Positions 43,299 to 54,214 of a stretch of 64,000 nucleotides of DNA are shown in pieces (the stretch's first letter is position 1; each line of letters opens with the position of its first letter). Below the pieces are notes generated by a model. It saw only the letters and a program-made list of their open reading frames with translations. It ran no database searches and was not told the DNA's origin. The DNA comes from Naematelia aurantialba. Lineage: Eukaryota > Basidiomycota > Tremellomycetes > Tremellales > Naemateliaceae. Location of the stretch: contig JAKFAO010000013.1 of assembly GCA_021527695.1 (NCBI GenBank), positions 52,971 through 116,970 of the forward strand, written 5' to 3'. The translations under genes and the position numbers were made by a program.

Positions 43299-46200
43299 AT
43301 GAGTGATAATGATGACGGAGATGGGATTGGCCCAAGTCGCTCGTCCAGGGCTACATCGCTTAGTGCGAGTGGGATGCGGGTATCACAAAGGCAACCTCTT
43401 AGGTATGTAAAATCGTGTCAAGTCGTTCTTCACCGGACCGCATCCGCTTCGTTCGCCCGCGAATGCGCATGAGGAAGCATCAAGTGCTGTAATTCCTCGC
43501 TTCCGAATCGCTGTGTTTACTGATACCGTGTTCGGGGATGAGGATTCGCTGATGCCTGTCCAGTTGCAGCGAGTGTACCCGCCGCAAAACCCGGTGAGAT
43601 CTGACTTTTCAAGATGGTTAGCGGTGCTTACCTGGCTGAGTAGATGCGACAAGATGGTGCCATGCGCGAATTGTCGGAAGCGGGGGGTTCCTGATAGGTG
43701 TCGTGTCGAGCAGGTGATTCCCAGCAAAGCAATGTACGTCGGTTCTTGCTTCCTACATTGAAGACACCCCCAACCAGCATACCGTTTTTTGAGCCGCCTA
43801 CCTTCAGAACAACTGAAAGCTGACGCTGTCTAGCCGTACAGTATCCCATGTCCAGCTCCTCCGACAAGAGATCGAAATTACCACGTCCCGACTCGAGCGA
43901 CGCATCGCCGAGCTCGAAGATCTCGTTCGTGGGCAACTAGGGCTGGCTGTAAATAGGCACCTTGAGACGGTGCGAGGGGATGAGGGTGAGGACGATAAGA
44001 TGGAGATTTTGAGCAGGGACGGCGGAGAGGGGGGTGCGAGGAAGGGCGGGGCGGATGATGAGGCTGAAGCTGCAGCAACGTTGGAGTTGTGAGTTGGAGA
44101 AGCCCCATCCCCACCTCCCTCCCTTCCTTCCTTCCTTCCTCCATGCTTTCCTTCCTTCCTCCATGCTTTCCTTCCTTCCTTCATGCTTTCCTTCCTTCCT
44201 TCCTTCCTCCTCTTACTTCCTGCCTCCCTCTCTCCCTCTCTCCCTTCCTTCCTTCCTGCCTTCCTTACTTCCTTACTTCCTTCCATCCATCTTTGTACCC
44301 CATCTCGAGTGTCGTTCGTTCGTCTCCTCCTTCCCTATGCCATTTATTGTCCCATCACACTATGAGCCTCGCAGTGTCACTATGCTGATCGTCCTCTAGC
44401 CTTGCAATGGGTAGACTACGCGCCAAAAGTCCGGGAGGGATCGAGGACCTCACCGAACTCAGTCCTAATGAACCTTCCCAGGCGGAATTAGAGGAAGGAG
44501 ACGCAGATATGGAACTTGAATTCGATTGGGCTACCGGTACCCCTCCTGGAGTCGCCATTGTTGTGAGCCAATCTCGCGACCTTACTTTCCTAACCTGTCA
44601 TCTCTGCCACGGCTGGATCGTCACTCAATGTTCTATCCTGCGGTCCATGCCTGTGACCTGACGCTTTCAGCTGGACCGCAAGCCGCCATCCGTAACGAAG
44701 CCCTCTCCCCTTGTTGGGTCTGGCAGCACAAGCCGACAACCGCCTGCAGTTGAAACTCCGGGGAAAGGTCTGCAGCAGTATCGACAGGCGCTTCAAGCGG
44801 ATATACTTGGTCGCCTCCCGAATCCCGACCTGGGGCGGCTGCTAGTCAAATACGATCTCGAGCATGTGGCATGGATGCACTGGTAGGTTGAAACATCCAC
44901 CCTGCCCGCAAGCAACCACGTCCCGCTATTGTGGTCTGACCTAGATTGTGGTCTGACCTAGTGCCGTAGCTGTTATCACGGTCCAACTTTCCAAAGCGAA
45001 TCCGACCTATTCTGGGCCGAGCTTGGGGCAAAAGACGTTGAGATCAATTGGAGCTTCCTTGCTCTGATGTTCAGTGTCCTCATGGTGGGCTATCCTCTCA
45101 CAAGTGTGTATACCTACCTGACTTTCCATAAGTCTACTGCACATCACATGCCAGTTGGAATGACCAATGCTCTCTTCCCACGACGTAAGTGCCGCATGAG
45201 TCTGTAGCCAAAATGTACAAGATACTCATAGTTCCAGAATCTCTACGAGCACTCTTGGAATCCTGGTTTGACGGGTGTCTGATGAGCCTTCAGGAGGCCA
45301 ACTGGATGTCATCCCACAGCTTGTACGATCACCATCCCTTCATGTACAACCGGAGCTTACTTCACCAGGTACGCAGTGCAGTGTATCGCCATCCTGATCA
45401 ACCCTGCGAACCACCTGGGTAAAGCAGACCTGTACTACACAATGCTCGGTACTGGTATCAAGTACATCCCTTGCACTCTGCCAATTTTAAGCTGATCGCA
45501 GCTCCAGGATCGCACAGGCGCTCAACTTGCATCGACTCGGTCCAGATCCTTACCCCGCTGGTGGACGTGTGGGCGGTCCAGCGGTCATTGCGAGGGAAGT
45601 GCGGAAACGTACATGGTGGCAACTCATCATTCAGGGTGGGGTTCTCGCCGAAAAAGCTTTCCGCTGAAGCTGATCAATGTAGATTGGTTTCATGTTGCGT
45701 TCAACGGTACCTGCGGTACGCTCTTGAATGCTGCTGCTCAGACGGACTGGTCAAGCTAATCCCATCAAGCAATCCAAGCGCACCAGTTCAATACGCCACC
45801 GCCTCTTCATTGTGTAGATCAACTGCTCAGCACTTCAGAGGCGCCGACTGTCCTTCCAAAACAAGTGCCAACAGTTGATTCACATACGACACAGCTTCTC
45901 AAATGTATGTACCCAGTCGAGACAACAGGTCGATGCTAAATCGGACAGTGGCTCTCCAGATCAACAAGTCCGTCGCCTGCAGACCCTGCTGCCTTACGCT
46001 GATCCACGCAATAGGGTGTATTCGAAAGTGACCAATTTTAGTGATGTGCCCTACGACAGCATCCTTAAATTTGATACCGAGATGCAAGGCATCTTGGCTG
46101 AAGCGCCGACCTGGATGACGGATGAGAAGCTTGAACCTGATGCTTCGGCACCTGTCTGGCTCGAATGGCAAACCCGATCGTACATGGTGCGTCTGTTGAC

Positions 46201-47096
46201 CAGAGTATCGCTGACCTGGAAGGTCTCTTCGGCTCACAAAGTCATCGTGTTGCATCGACCCTACTTGGGAAGGGCGTTCAAAGGTGACGCCCGGTACACT
46301 GTCTCTCGAGAAGTATGACTATAGCAACGGTCCGTTGCTAACAGCGTAGAGATGCTTGACTTATGCGCGGCGCATATTGGATATCTTTCACAGATGTAAC
46401 CTCGAAACTTTCCGCAAAACATGGTGAGTCATGCGGTATGCTGCCAACATGATTGTTGTCCTTCCCTTTCTCGACGCTGAGAAGAACAGGACTGTACTTG
46501 CTCATACTATTGCTGCCTGCCTGGTCATTCTCCTTGAAGCGTCTCATCGAAAAGACGACGAAATCGACCTCGACGGACTCCTCATACCTGTTCAGACGGC
46601 TGTCTTGATCCTGCAGCAGATTGCACCGTACTCGACGATCGCGCAGCGTGGTGTCGTTGTCATCTCTCCTCTGCTGGAGGAACAATTCTCGTCCCCCGAC
46701 TCGCCTGGTCGGGCAGAAAAACGTAAAGAGTTCCACGGGAAGGCGGAACAGGAGCTTGATCGGGCTCAAAAGATGTTCCGCCGGCCGAGACGAGGTGGAA
46801 GCAAGACTGCTAGTTCGGCACGCGAGACAGACCCTGCAACGTCTGTCAGTCCGCAGCAGGCTTCGGGAGGCTCACTCGACGTCGGATTCGATTCTGCCTT
46901 GTGGGCCAATGCAGCGTGGACAGGTGCAGGCGACAGCGGGGTAATGTTGAGTGGTGCTGGTGCCAGTCAGGCGTGGACGCCTGTTCCTGACGCGACGGTG
47001 GACGATACGGCGACGACGTGGGATTCCATGTTTTTGCTGGACGTGGTACACGAGGGACAACCTCCGAGCGACTGGCTGGATCAGAATCTGTTCTAG
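43299..47096 (+). CDS. Zn2Cys6 fungal transcription factor
   Basis: The first exon from ATG 43299 (MSDNDDGDGIGPSRSS) splices through a 166-nt intron to SCSECTRRKTR and then, after a 50-nt intron, to CDKMVPCANCRKRGVPDRC. Together this is the binuclear cluster C-x2-C-x6-C-x5-C-x2-C-x8-C. A coiled coil follows (QLLRQEIEITTSRLERRIAE). The middle homology region is spread over short exons: LEHVAWMHCCYHGPTFQSES and RIAQALNLHRLGPDPYP, then RKRTWWQLIIQDWFH. The C-terminus is Ser/Ala/Gly-rich and ends DWLDQNLF. The intron at 44089-44399 is filled with CCTT repeats. Tentative role: controls the transporter genes beside it. Exact exon ends in 44.6-46.4 kb are uncertain. Confidence 0.82.
44105..44285. 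repeat. (CCTT)n-type polypyrimidine repeat in an intron of the Zn2Cys6 gene
   Basis: CTTCCTTCC runs with CATG interruptions occupy most of the 311-nt intron 44089-44399. Confidence 0.85.
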
Positions 47097-47177
47097 AGAA
47101 TAGACATACAGGCGGGGAGAAGAGCAGCGTTGTCATCTCTGTGTTGTCAGTCTAGTAATAGTCAACAGCAAAAGGGA

Positions 47178-47400
47178 TCAGTGGGCTCCTCGTACGTGAA
47201 TTTGGGCAGCAGGACAAGCTTGCATGGAGTTGAAAAGGCAGTCATCAGGCCAAGAGAACGCATCGAGGTCAGGATAATTGTTGCTGGGCAGTAGCGGAGA
47301 GGCGCAGCTTTGTACTTCTCCAAACATTTCATCAGGCAAGACGTTGATCAAGGGAGATGTGAATACAGCATCGCTTGAAAGCTCGTCAAGTTGCTGCTTC
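47178..47400 (-). CDS. Orphan exon with acidic C-terminal-like sequence
   Basis: The minus frame ending at TGA 47180-47178 reads QQLDELSSDAVFTSPLINV, then PDLDAFSWPDDCLFNSMQA. It is acidic/aromatic, like the C-terminal activation segment of fungal regulators. It is open for about 70 codons without ATG and a splice acceptor is plausible near 47395-47410. I could not find the upstream exons; it may be a remnant. It lies tail to tail with the Zn2Cys6 gene. Confidence 0.25.
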
Positions 47401-48674
47401 CAGGAGCATCTTGGTCGTTAGAGTCTCAGGACAATAGAAGAACGACAAAAGAGCAACCTCGGGGAGGCGTCATGGCGCGGTGCATTCGACCTCATACAAC
47501 TTAACAGGGTTGTCATGCCAGCTCGTCTTGTCTGCACTGGCAGGTCTTAGGAGCGTTTGCATTATGGTCAAGTATAGCACACAGAATTCTTGGACAAGAG
47601 TAAGAGGACAGCGATACATGTGTTATTCGCTAAGGCAGCGCACTGGACGCCGGGGCGGGTAATCACTTGCGGGTGGTCTCAGGGGGACTGTCATATTGAG
47701 TCGTAATATGATGCTCGCGAGAAATTTCCGCACAGTGGATTGGTCAATCCGTGCGCCAGACAGGATATAAGTTGATGCTCGTCCATTGCGGCAATTGTCC
47801 TCTTGTTGCGTCACCAAAGTGCAATTGTTATCTGTCTCGGGTGGTAGCCCCTGGGGTAGCAGAACCCGCTGAGGTCGCTGAGACCGCTGAGATTGCTGAG
47901 TTCGCTGAGATTGCTGGGAACGATGAGCGGGATGGGATTGTGGGCAGCGCTGGGACTGAGAAAGCGGCGAATTGGGTCCAGAGTGGCGAGACGCCGACAA
48001 GCCACATGCCGACCTGGGAGCATGTGAGCCAGCATCTGAAGAGTTCCAGAGAGTCGTGTCGATCATTGTGACTCTGTCCTGATGTGATGTGGAAGAGTGC
48101 GTTATAGTCAAGCACTACGTGCTCTAGCGGTGGCCATAGGCGAAAATAACTCGCTCTCGTTGGTATTGCCTGATGTCTTCGAGAAGCAGAGACCGAAAGG
48201 AGGTTTGCCGTTCTGCTTTCCGCTTGCGGTTTAGGCCTGCATGAGAGACGAACATGGACAGACGTACGGGAACAGAGGAGCTGTCCGGCGTATCGCCATT
48301 GCCATGACGGACCTGTACTAACTACGCAAGAGGTGAAATCGACCGGATTGTCAGAATGCGGCTCTAGCCCCCGCCTGTTATACTGTACGAAAATGCTGCT
48401 CATAGGGAGGGCACCAGATACACCACGGTACGGTTTTACTTTGTGTTCCAGGAGGGAGAGAACGTGGGATGAGTGTTCAACGTCTGGAGAGAATTTAACG
48501 AAGCAGGCTGGGCTTTCTTACGGTACATCTCATGCATATCTCCCATTTACACATGCCGTCCGTGCATCGTGTCACGATCGCCAGCCCTGAATTCCTGAGC
48601 CGTCCGAAGATGCATACGCCGGATCAGTCTGGTCGCCTCGTCGCTCGGCACTGGTGAAGCGGAAACGACCGGTG
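47401..48674. other. Region with no convincing gene
   Basis: Several overlapping ORFs on both strands look compositionally like chance (Gln/Ser or Ala/Glu runs caused by a 9-bp repeat at 47868-47917). Upstream exons of the orphan exon at 47178-47400 might lie here. Confidence 0.35.
47868..47917. repeat. Short tandem repeat, 9-bp unit GCTGAGNNN
   Basis: Five to six units, encoding AEV/AET/AEI triplets on the plus strand. Confidence 0.75.
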
Positions 48675-49445
48675 TCAAGGGCGCTGTTGGGCGACCGACT
48701 GTGCGAGTTGGTTGGACTGGCCCAAGGCGAGTCGGGCAGGATGGTCAGTGTCCAATGGGGCGGTATACTCTCGCCGCATCAGGACGCTGAGTCCCACTCT
48801 TTCAGTCTCCTCGATCCCGTCCGGGTCGCGGAGCGTCAGCACTTGGACGGAAGCAGCGTCGCCCACGATGATGCTGAAGAGGTCTTCGATGTAGAGCTCC
48901 TGCAGTGCGGTACGCGTGTCGACGCAAAACCTCGCACGGATGCTGGGCGGACGGATGCCTGCATGAGTCTGGCCGTGGCGCTCGAGCGCGCTGTCCATCA
49001 GGGACTGGAGCTTGCGCTCGGCCTTGACGAGCAGACTGGACTTCAAGGAGATGATCTGGTCGTGGAACCTTTGGTCCTCTTCACGGCTGGCTGACTCTGG
49101 GTGCACGAGACCGCGAGGGGCGCTGCCCAAGAGGGACACGCTGTGGAAGCTCCCGCCCGAGCTGGGACTCGATCTTGATTCAGAAACGGCGTTTGGCGGA
49201 CTGTGCGATGATAAGGGGCTCGGGGAAGAGCCCGCTGCGTCGCCATTCTCAGCGTCAGAACCGTCAGAGGACGCCAACCACGCAATTCCGCGCCGGCGGC
49301 GCCACGGGCTTGTTTGGGGCGGCGTTGGCGGCAACGGCCCCCTCGGGGCTAACGGAGGTGGAACAGCGTACATCATCTCATCGTCGTCATTGGACTGAAC
49401 AGCTTGCGGATCCGCAGCCCGCGTATTGAGCAGCAGCGCAGGCAT
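48675..49445 (-). CDS. Hypothetical protein, 256 residues
   Basis: Single open frame from ATG 49445 (MPALLLNTRAADPQ) to a stop at 48675. The N-terminal half is Pro/Ser/Asp-rich and disordered; the C-terminal half from about residue 125 is helical (FHDQIISLKSSLLVKAERKL) and continues ALQELYIEDLFSIIVGDA, looking like a folded domain. No family recognised. The opposite strand is also open over part of it, but the minus frame starts with ATG and spans the whole. Confidence 0.5.
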   Translation of the reverse strand: MPALLLNTRAADPQAVQSNDDDEMMYAVPPPLAPRGPLPPTPPQTSPWRRRRGIAWLASSDGSDAENGDAAGSSPSPLSSHSPPNAVSESRSSPSSGGSFHSVSLLGSAPRGLVHPESASREEDQRFHDQIISLKSSLLVKAERKLQSLMDSALERHGQTHAGIRPPSIRARFCVDTRTALQELYIEDLFSIIVGDAASVQVLTLRDPDGIEETERVGLSVLMRREYTAPLDTDHPARLALGQSNQLAQSVAQQRP

Positions 49446-50201
49446 GGTCGTTGGATGCTGCGAGTTTTGCGACTACAGCAGAGTTCCAAGTGGCGATGAA
49501 GGCTCCGCGTCGTCTTCCTCGCTGTATTCATATAGCGAAGACAGCGATTGGTGTGGAGTTTCAGATCATAGGAAGCTTGGCTTTCCTATCATGGCGGTCG
49601 GTCTGAATGCCCGCTAGAGGAGCGTTGGCCATCTCTTGTCGGCTGCCGACCTTTGTGCTCTGCAACCACCGTTGGCCACCTTTGTGCGGCTGTCGGCCGT
49701 AGCCTGCAGCAACGCGGCGGGCAGCCGACAGTAGATCCGGCTGGCATCAAGGGAGGCGGGCTCGGGGCTCGCCTGTGGAGAGCTGTTGCTAGCGGACATT
49801 CCTTTCTGAAGCCACGTTGGTGTCAGCAACGGAGCTGCTCTGCAACGCGCTACATGTCCACGCCGAGAGTGACGCGATTCGCTCCCCGTCCCGATCGAAG
49901 GCCGAAGATGATAGAGATGTGGCGTGGGGCCGTTGAAAGGTCAACGCTCGACATTCAGCCTTGTACCCCGCTTCTTGCTCGTCTCGAGGCTCCCTGCCCT
50001 CGGTAAGTACACTTCTCCATCCCTCCCTCCCTTCCTCCCTTCCTCCCTCCCTCCCTCCCTCCTTCCACTATCCTCCCCTTCCCCGCCCCCTCTCCTTCCC
50101 CTTCAGGCAATCTAGATAGGCCTCGCCCAGTGTTGTAATTATCTTTAGTGCGCTGGAAACTGCGATACTTCTTCATTACAGATGCCTTCTATTCCAAACT
50201 C
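49446..50201. other. Region with polypyrimidine tract, no firm gene
   Basis: A GTAAGT donor near 50003 and CCCTTCAG near 50105 frame a run of CCCT/CCTT (about 50012-50103), so this may be an intron of a plus-strand transcript. A frame from ATG 49854 would run through it to a short 53-residue product. Too weak to call a gene. Confidence 0.3.
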
Positions 50202-51648
50202 TCACACCTGCTTCAGTATCCAGCCGTCCGCGAGCCGTTCGTTGTTCGAATCGATTCCTCCCCAGACGACCAGCCCACCGTCGACTACATCACTAGCGAA
50301 CCAGCCTCTCTCCCCCGGCCCGTCCACTCCACCCTCACCCTCACTCTCTACCGGGACGCCTGTGGCCTCCGTCTGCACCTGGACACTCAGCTCCTGCCAC
50401 GTCTTGGACAGGGTGTCAAACGCCCAGACATCTCCCCAGAAATTCCCGGCGGCATCATGGCCGCCCGTTGGGCTGGGCTTTCCCTCCCCAAAGTAGGTGA
50501 CCAGATGCGTGTCGCCCAGCGGAAGCATGCCTGCGACGGATCTCGCTCCCGGCCCCGTGGACGTCTTGACCAATTCTGCGGCATCTTGTCTTCCCAGCCC
50601 GGAGGCCGAGTCGTAACGTATCGTCTCCCAGCGTACGCCATCGGTCGCGAGGTTCCGCGCCTCAGTGCTGCCAGGCAGCTCGAGTGAGTCGATGGATCCG
50701 CCGATCTCCGTCTTGCCGTCGAACCCGCCAAAGCGCCATACTTTGTCGTTCAAGACAGCAAGCGCCGTCCCACCGCGCCCTTTCTCGCCAGGCGCATCGG
50801 GCAGTCGGCTCCATGCTGCGGTGGCAATGTCGAACGCCCAGAGGTCGTTGAGCCGCCCCGTCGCGGCATCACCACAGCCGGCATGTACGAGGATCAGCCC
50901 GTGCGATGGCGCGGCGGCAGAGGCGTGGTAGCTCCTCGCAGCGGGGTACGGGGTGGGCGATGCTAGCTCGAGGCGCGACCAGAGGTTGGTCGTTGGGCTG
51001 TAGCGGTGAATGGCGCCGTGCTCGATCAGCGGGGTCATTTCTGGCCCGCCACGCTGGAGACGTCAGCAGAGGCACTGGCTATGGGGTGCGACGGGAACAG
51101 CATGGACAGTGGTATGACGAGAACGATGAGTGTGACAAGAACAATCGGTGTGACAAGTACAGTCGGTGGAAGAGAACATGCCAGCAACCACTCACCCCGC
51201 CAAAGACATAGATCTCTCCCTGCAGGACGACGGCTGTATGCCCCACCCTCGGCGCCGGCACGTCCCCGCCGCCATCTACCCTCTCGTATTCGCCCGTGGA
51301 GAGGCCCACGAGGTGCAGCGCTGCGTCGACGGGCTGGCGCGGCTGGATCTCGCTTTGGGCCGGTCAGCTCTTAGTCTTCTCCTAGAATAGACGGAATAGT
51401 GTCCTGGAGCGATGTGTTGAACAGCGAGAGGGCGAGGTCACCGTCACATCCTGGTTGCAACAAGTTACACAAGGTCGCGACGGGTCACAGCATGTCACAA
51501 AGTCACCTAGGTACAGACAGAACCAAGAGCAGATGGACACTCACCCGCCAAAGATGTACGCCCGCTCACCAACCACACACACCGAGTGGCTCGACCGCTT
51601 GAGGTCGGCGGTACATGCCACCCTGGCCCAGGTATACCTGCCGCCCAT
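50202..51648 (-). CDS. Kelch-repeat protein
   Basis: Exon 1 from ATG 51648 encodes RSSHSVCVVGERAYIFGG and splices (GG/C) to EIQPRQPVDAALHLV. The second exon carries APRVGHTAVVLQGEIYVFGG and splices to RGGPE and a long last exon. Repeats in the last exon: RSYHASAAAPSHGLILVHAG, KGRGGTALAVLNDKVWRFGG, RSVAGMLPLGDTHLVTYFG and GWFASDVVDGGLVVWGG, a six-bladed propeller with diglycine turns, ending LADGWILKQV. Kelch propellers are binding platforms. No extra domain suggests a partner. An upstream exon starting near 51857 after a good branch/acceptor is possible. Confidence 0.78.
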
Positions 51649-51659
51649 GATGCTGCTAC

Positions 51660-51700
51660 TGATCCTGGTGACCTGCTGTTCCTGTTGATGGTGGGACTGG

Positions 51701-51732
<32 letters not shown>

Positions 51733-51830
51733 CTGCTACTGCTACTGATCCGGGTGCTGCTACTGCTACTGGTGCTGATACTGCTGGTGCTGGTACTTGT
51801 ACCAGCGCTCGTACGGGTACTCCGTCCCGG
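51660..51830. repeat. CAG/CTG-type trinucleotide tract just upstream of the Kelch gene
   Basis: On the minus strand CAG, CAA, CAC and TAG triplets run up to the ATG at 51648, in the same phase. Either 5' leader, intron or an eroded poly-Gln N-terminus. Confidence 0.8.
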
Positions 51831-52498
51831 CGTGTACCCTTGCGGTCCGCACTATCTGAAAAGATGCGTCAGACTCTTGACTGTTGCTGGCACTGCGAGT
51901 CGCGATGTGTGTCGCCGATAGTCGCTGACTCTACTCAATCCTAGATATCTTATAATCCTAGACGTATACCCCCCCAATGCATACGATCCCAGTAGCTTCC
52001 TAGACTGCGACCCCAATCTTTTCCCCGCGGACATAAGCAAGGGTCCAGCAACGTCGGCCGAACTTGACACATTCCAAGCGGCGCTCTGGCACTCGGCAAA
52101 GCTGCATCCTGGCAACTGTACTATCTACAAGGCTACAAAGGCACCACACCACTCCCGTCTGACCAAACCTGACCCGACACCAACCCACGGCCACGCACTA
52201 CACGACGGAGCCCAACTCTAAAAACCTCCATATCCAAGCACCGTCTCAATCTACCCAAACGTCCCGCAATCCCTATCCCACCACACGCATCAACCACGAC
52301 CGCTCACGTCCCCACGGCTCAAACCTCGCGGCGAGCGGGTGGTGGCGGATCGAGTCGGTGGTCGATTCAGACGCGGCGGAACCAAGGCGGAGCGGACGAT
52401 CGAGTTTCAAGACGAGTCTGATACGTGTCGAGGTTTCGAGGTCGGTCGATATCCCGTGTCTAATGTATAAAGTGTATTGTCAAATTTGTGTCGAGTGT
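51831..52498. other. Intergenic region, no gene seen
   Basis: Between the Kelch 5' side and the HXL1-like 3' end. TGTATAAAG occurs near 52463 on the plus strand. No supported ORF. Confidence 0.35.
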
Positions 52499-53819
52499 TC
52501 ACGTGGCCACAGCCGATCCCATGCCGAGTTCCAAGCTCCACCACTCCAATCCCAAACTGCCCTCCTTGTCCACACCTGCTGAGTCATGACCGGCCGCCCC
52601 CGTCCAGTCCCCTTGCCTCCCTTCCAACACGCTCCACGCCACATCGTTCTCCTCCGTGCCCCAGCTGTCCTGCGCCCCCGCGCCCCAGAAGCTCATCTCC
52701 TCACTGTTACTTTCGTAGGCCGACAACTGGTCTGCGGTGTCGGGTTCGGACAACGCAAAGGCCAGCCTCTCGCTCTGGCGAGACTCACTACCGCCCTCGC
52801 CGCTCGCCCGACCTCCCGATGGCTGAAATACGTCGCCGATGGACAGATCAAACGTTGCCTCGCCCGCTGCAGGGCCACGCCTCGTCGAGCACTTCGACGA
52901 GACATGGACGCCACCACTGCTGGGTGGCGAGCGAGGCTGTTGATCTGGACATTAGGGGACGCAAGGACCAGGGGAGTTGGGTTGGCGGCTTCTCGAACAG
53001 GGTGGAAGGAGGGGGAGAGTGTAGATTGCAGGCTTGTCACGCCTGGTTGAAGAAAGTTGTCCCAGTCGACCGACGGTTGATGGATCATCTCTGAAGACGT
53101 GTTGGAAGTCGTAGAAATGTTGGTAGGGGTCTCGGTGTACTGCGGTGGGGTGGGTGATCCACCGAGGTTCGACAGCGCAATCGCGTTCTTCACCAGACTT
53201 TCCAGTAGTCGGACTCGCTCGCGCAGTACGCCGTTCTCGGCGTGGAGGTCAGAGTATGACGGCGTGTCGACGAGGGGCACGACCGTCATCGCCGGGGAGA
53301 CCGGAATAACAGGCTTGACATCCACGTCGAGACCTTGTGGCGGAGGAGCGACAGAGGCGAGATTGACACCGCCACTCGTACTGACCAGCTCGGTGGGGAG
53401 GCCAAGGTCGTTGGCGAGTGAAAGGACCGAGTGGGCCGGTGAAGTCTCGCGTGCAGGGGATGACGAGGCAGGCGTTGAGCCGGATTTCAAGCGCCGGTTC
53501 TCGGCTTCCAGCTCTACGACACGTTTTCTCGAGCCATGCCAAATGCTGTTTACGCTGATTACGGGACCGTGAGCCGACTCGCGATTCCGTATAGTCTATG
53601 TCGGTCAGCAAGAGCACAAAGGATCCCACGTCGTGTGAAACGCGAGGAACGCGTCAGTGGCGACGGGTGGCAACGTACTCGAGCCTCCTTTCTCGCACGC
53701 TTCGCTTGGGCCTCCTCTGACAGGTCCTCGGGGTCCGCCTCTTCCTCATCATCATCCTCCACGTCGCCCGGCTTGACAGATGTAAGTCGTGGTCGCTTGG
53801 TTGACTGGGGAGTGGGCAT
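52499..53819 (-). CDS. HXL1: HXL1/HAC1-like bZIP regulator of the unfolded protein response
   Basis: Exon 1 (53819-53679) encodes MPTPQSTKRPRLTSV to KRARKEAR and splices by a normal 81-nt intron to TIRNRESAH. Further on KRVVELEAENRRLK is a leucine zipper start. Between them the expected basic half SRNQRKQHLAWLEK is present but in another frame (53572-53526). Downstream, removal of a 50-nt IRE1-type intron (52919-52870) shifts translation to a frame with an acidic, Trp-rich C-terminus ending at 52499; total 1,188 bases, 395 residues. Unspliced mRNA would stop at 52693 (347 residues). The factor would switch on ER chaperone genes in the nucleus. Symbol assigned by bZIP sequence and splice site, not orthology test. 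Confidence 0.75.
52870..52919 (-). other. Predicted non-conventional (IRE1-type) intron, 50 nt
   Basis: The 5' site CAG|CAGT lies in a 7-nt loop on a perfect 7-bp stem (CGCCACC/GGTGGCG, 52929-52909). The 3' site CTG|CAGC is at 52872-52866 in a GC-rich context. Length mod 3 is 2, which moves the frame onto the open acidic C-terminus. Confidence 0.75.
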
Positions 53820-53886
53820 AGGCGCAGGACGCTTCGGACGACGACGCGGCCGACGCGGTGGTAGGGGCAGTCATAACGGAGGCCAT
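53752..53886 (-). promoter_or_regulatory. Upstream ORF overlapping the HXL1-like start
   Basis: ATG 53886 opens MASVMTAPTT and ends at a TGA near 53754, in a different frame and overlapping the main ATG at 53819. Either a translational control uORF or a true N-terminus separated by a one-base indel. Confidence 0.5.
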
Positions 53887-54182
53887 GGGGTATCGTTTGT
53901 GTATGATCTTAACGATCTAAAAGCTCGCGAGAAGAAAAGCTGAGAAAAGGTCTAGCGAGATGGAGGGGAAGTGAGCAGTACAAAGATCTAGAGAGGAGAA
54001 ACATACCACGGGAGAAAGCAAAAGAGAGACGAAGAAGGAAGAGACGACACGACACGTTAGAAGAGACAAACGTGGAAGTTTGTCGACGTGGAACTCTCTC
54101 GCAACAAGGTCCAATTTTGATCCCGCAGCGCAGTGCACAGCTTTCGGCCGAAAGGGGTAATAGTGGCAGAAGCCTGTCAGAT

Positions 54183-54214
54183 CACGTGATCCCAAAGACC
54201 TATCCGGTCACGTG
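54183..54214. promoter_or_regulatory. Paired E-boxes upstream of HXL1-like gene
   Basis: ATCACGTGAT (core 54183-54188) and GTCACGTGAT (core 54209-54214), 26 bases apart, about 300-330 bases upstream of the uORF start. Confidence 0.5.

Noticed and set aside
44034..44399. ORFs rich in Phe/Leu/Pro/Ser that look like membrane or repeat proteins
   Set aside because: Translation of the CCTT repeat in the Zn2Cys6 gene intron.
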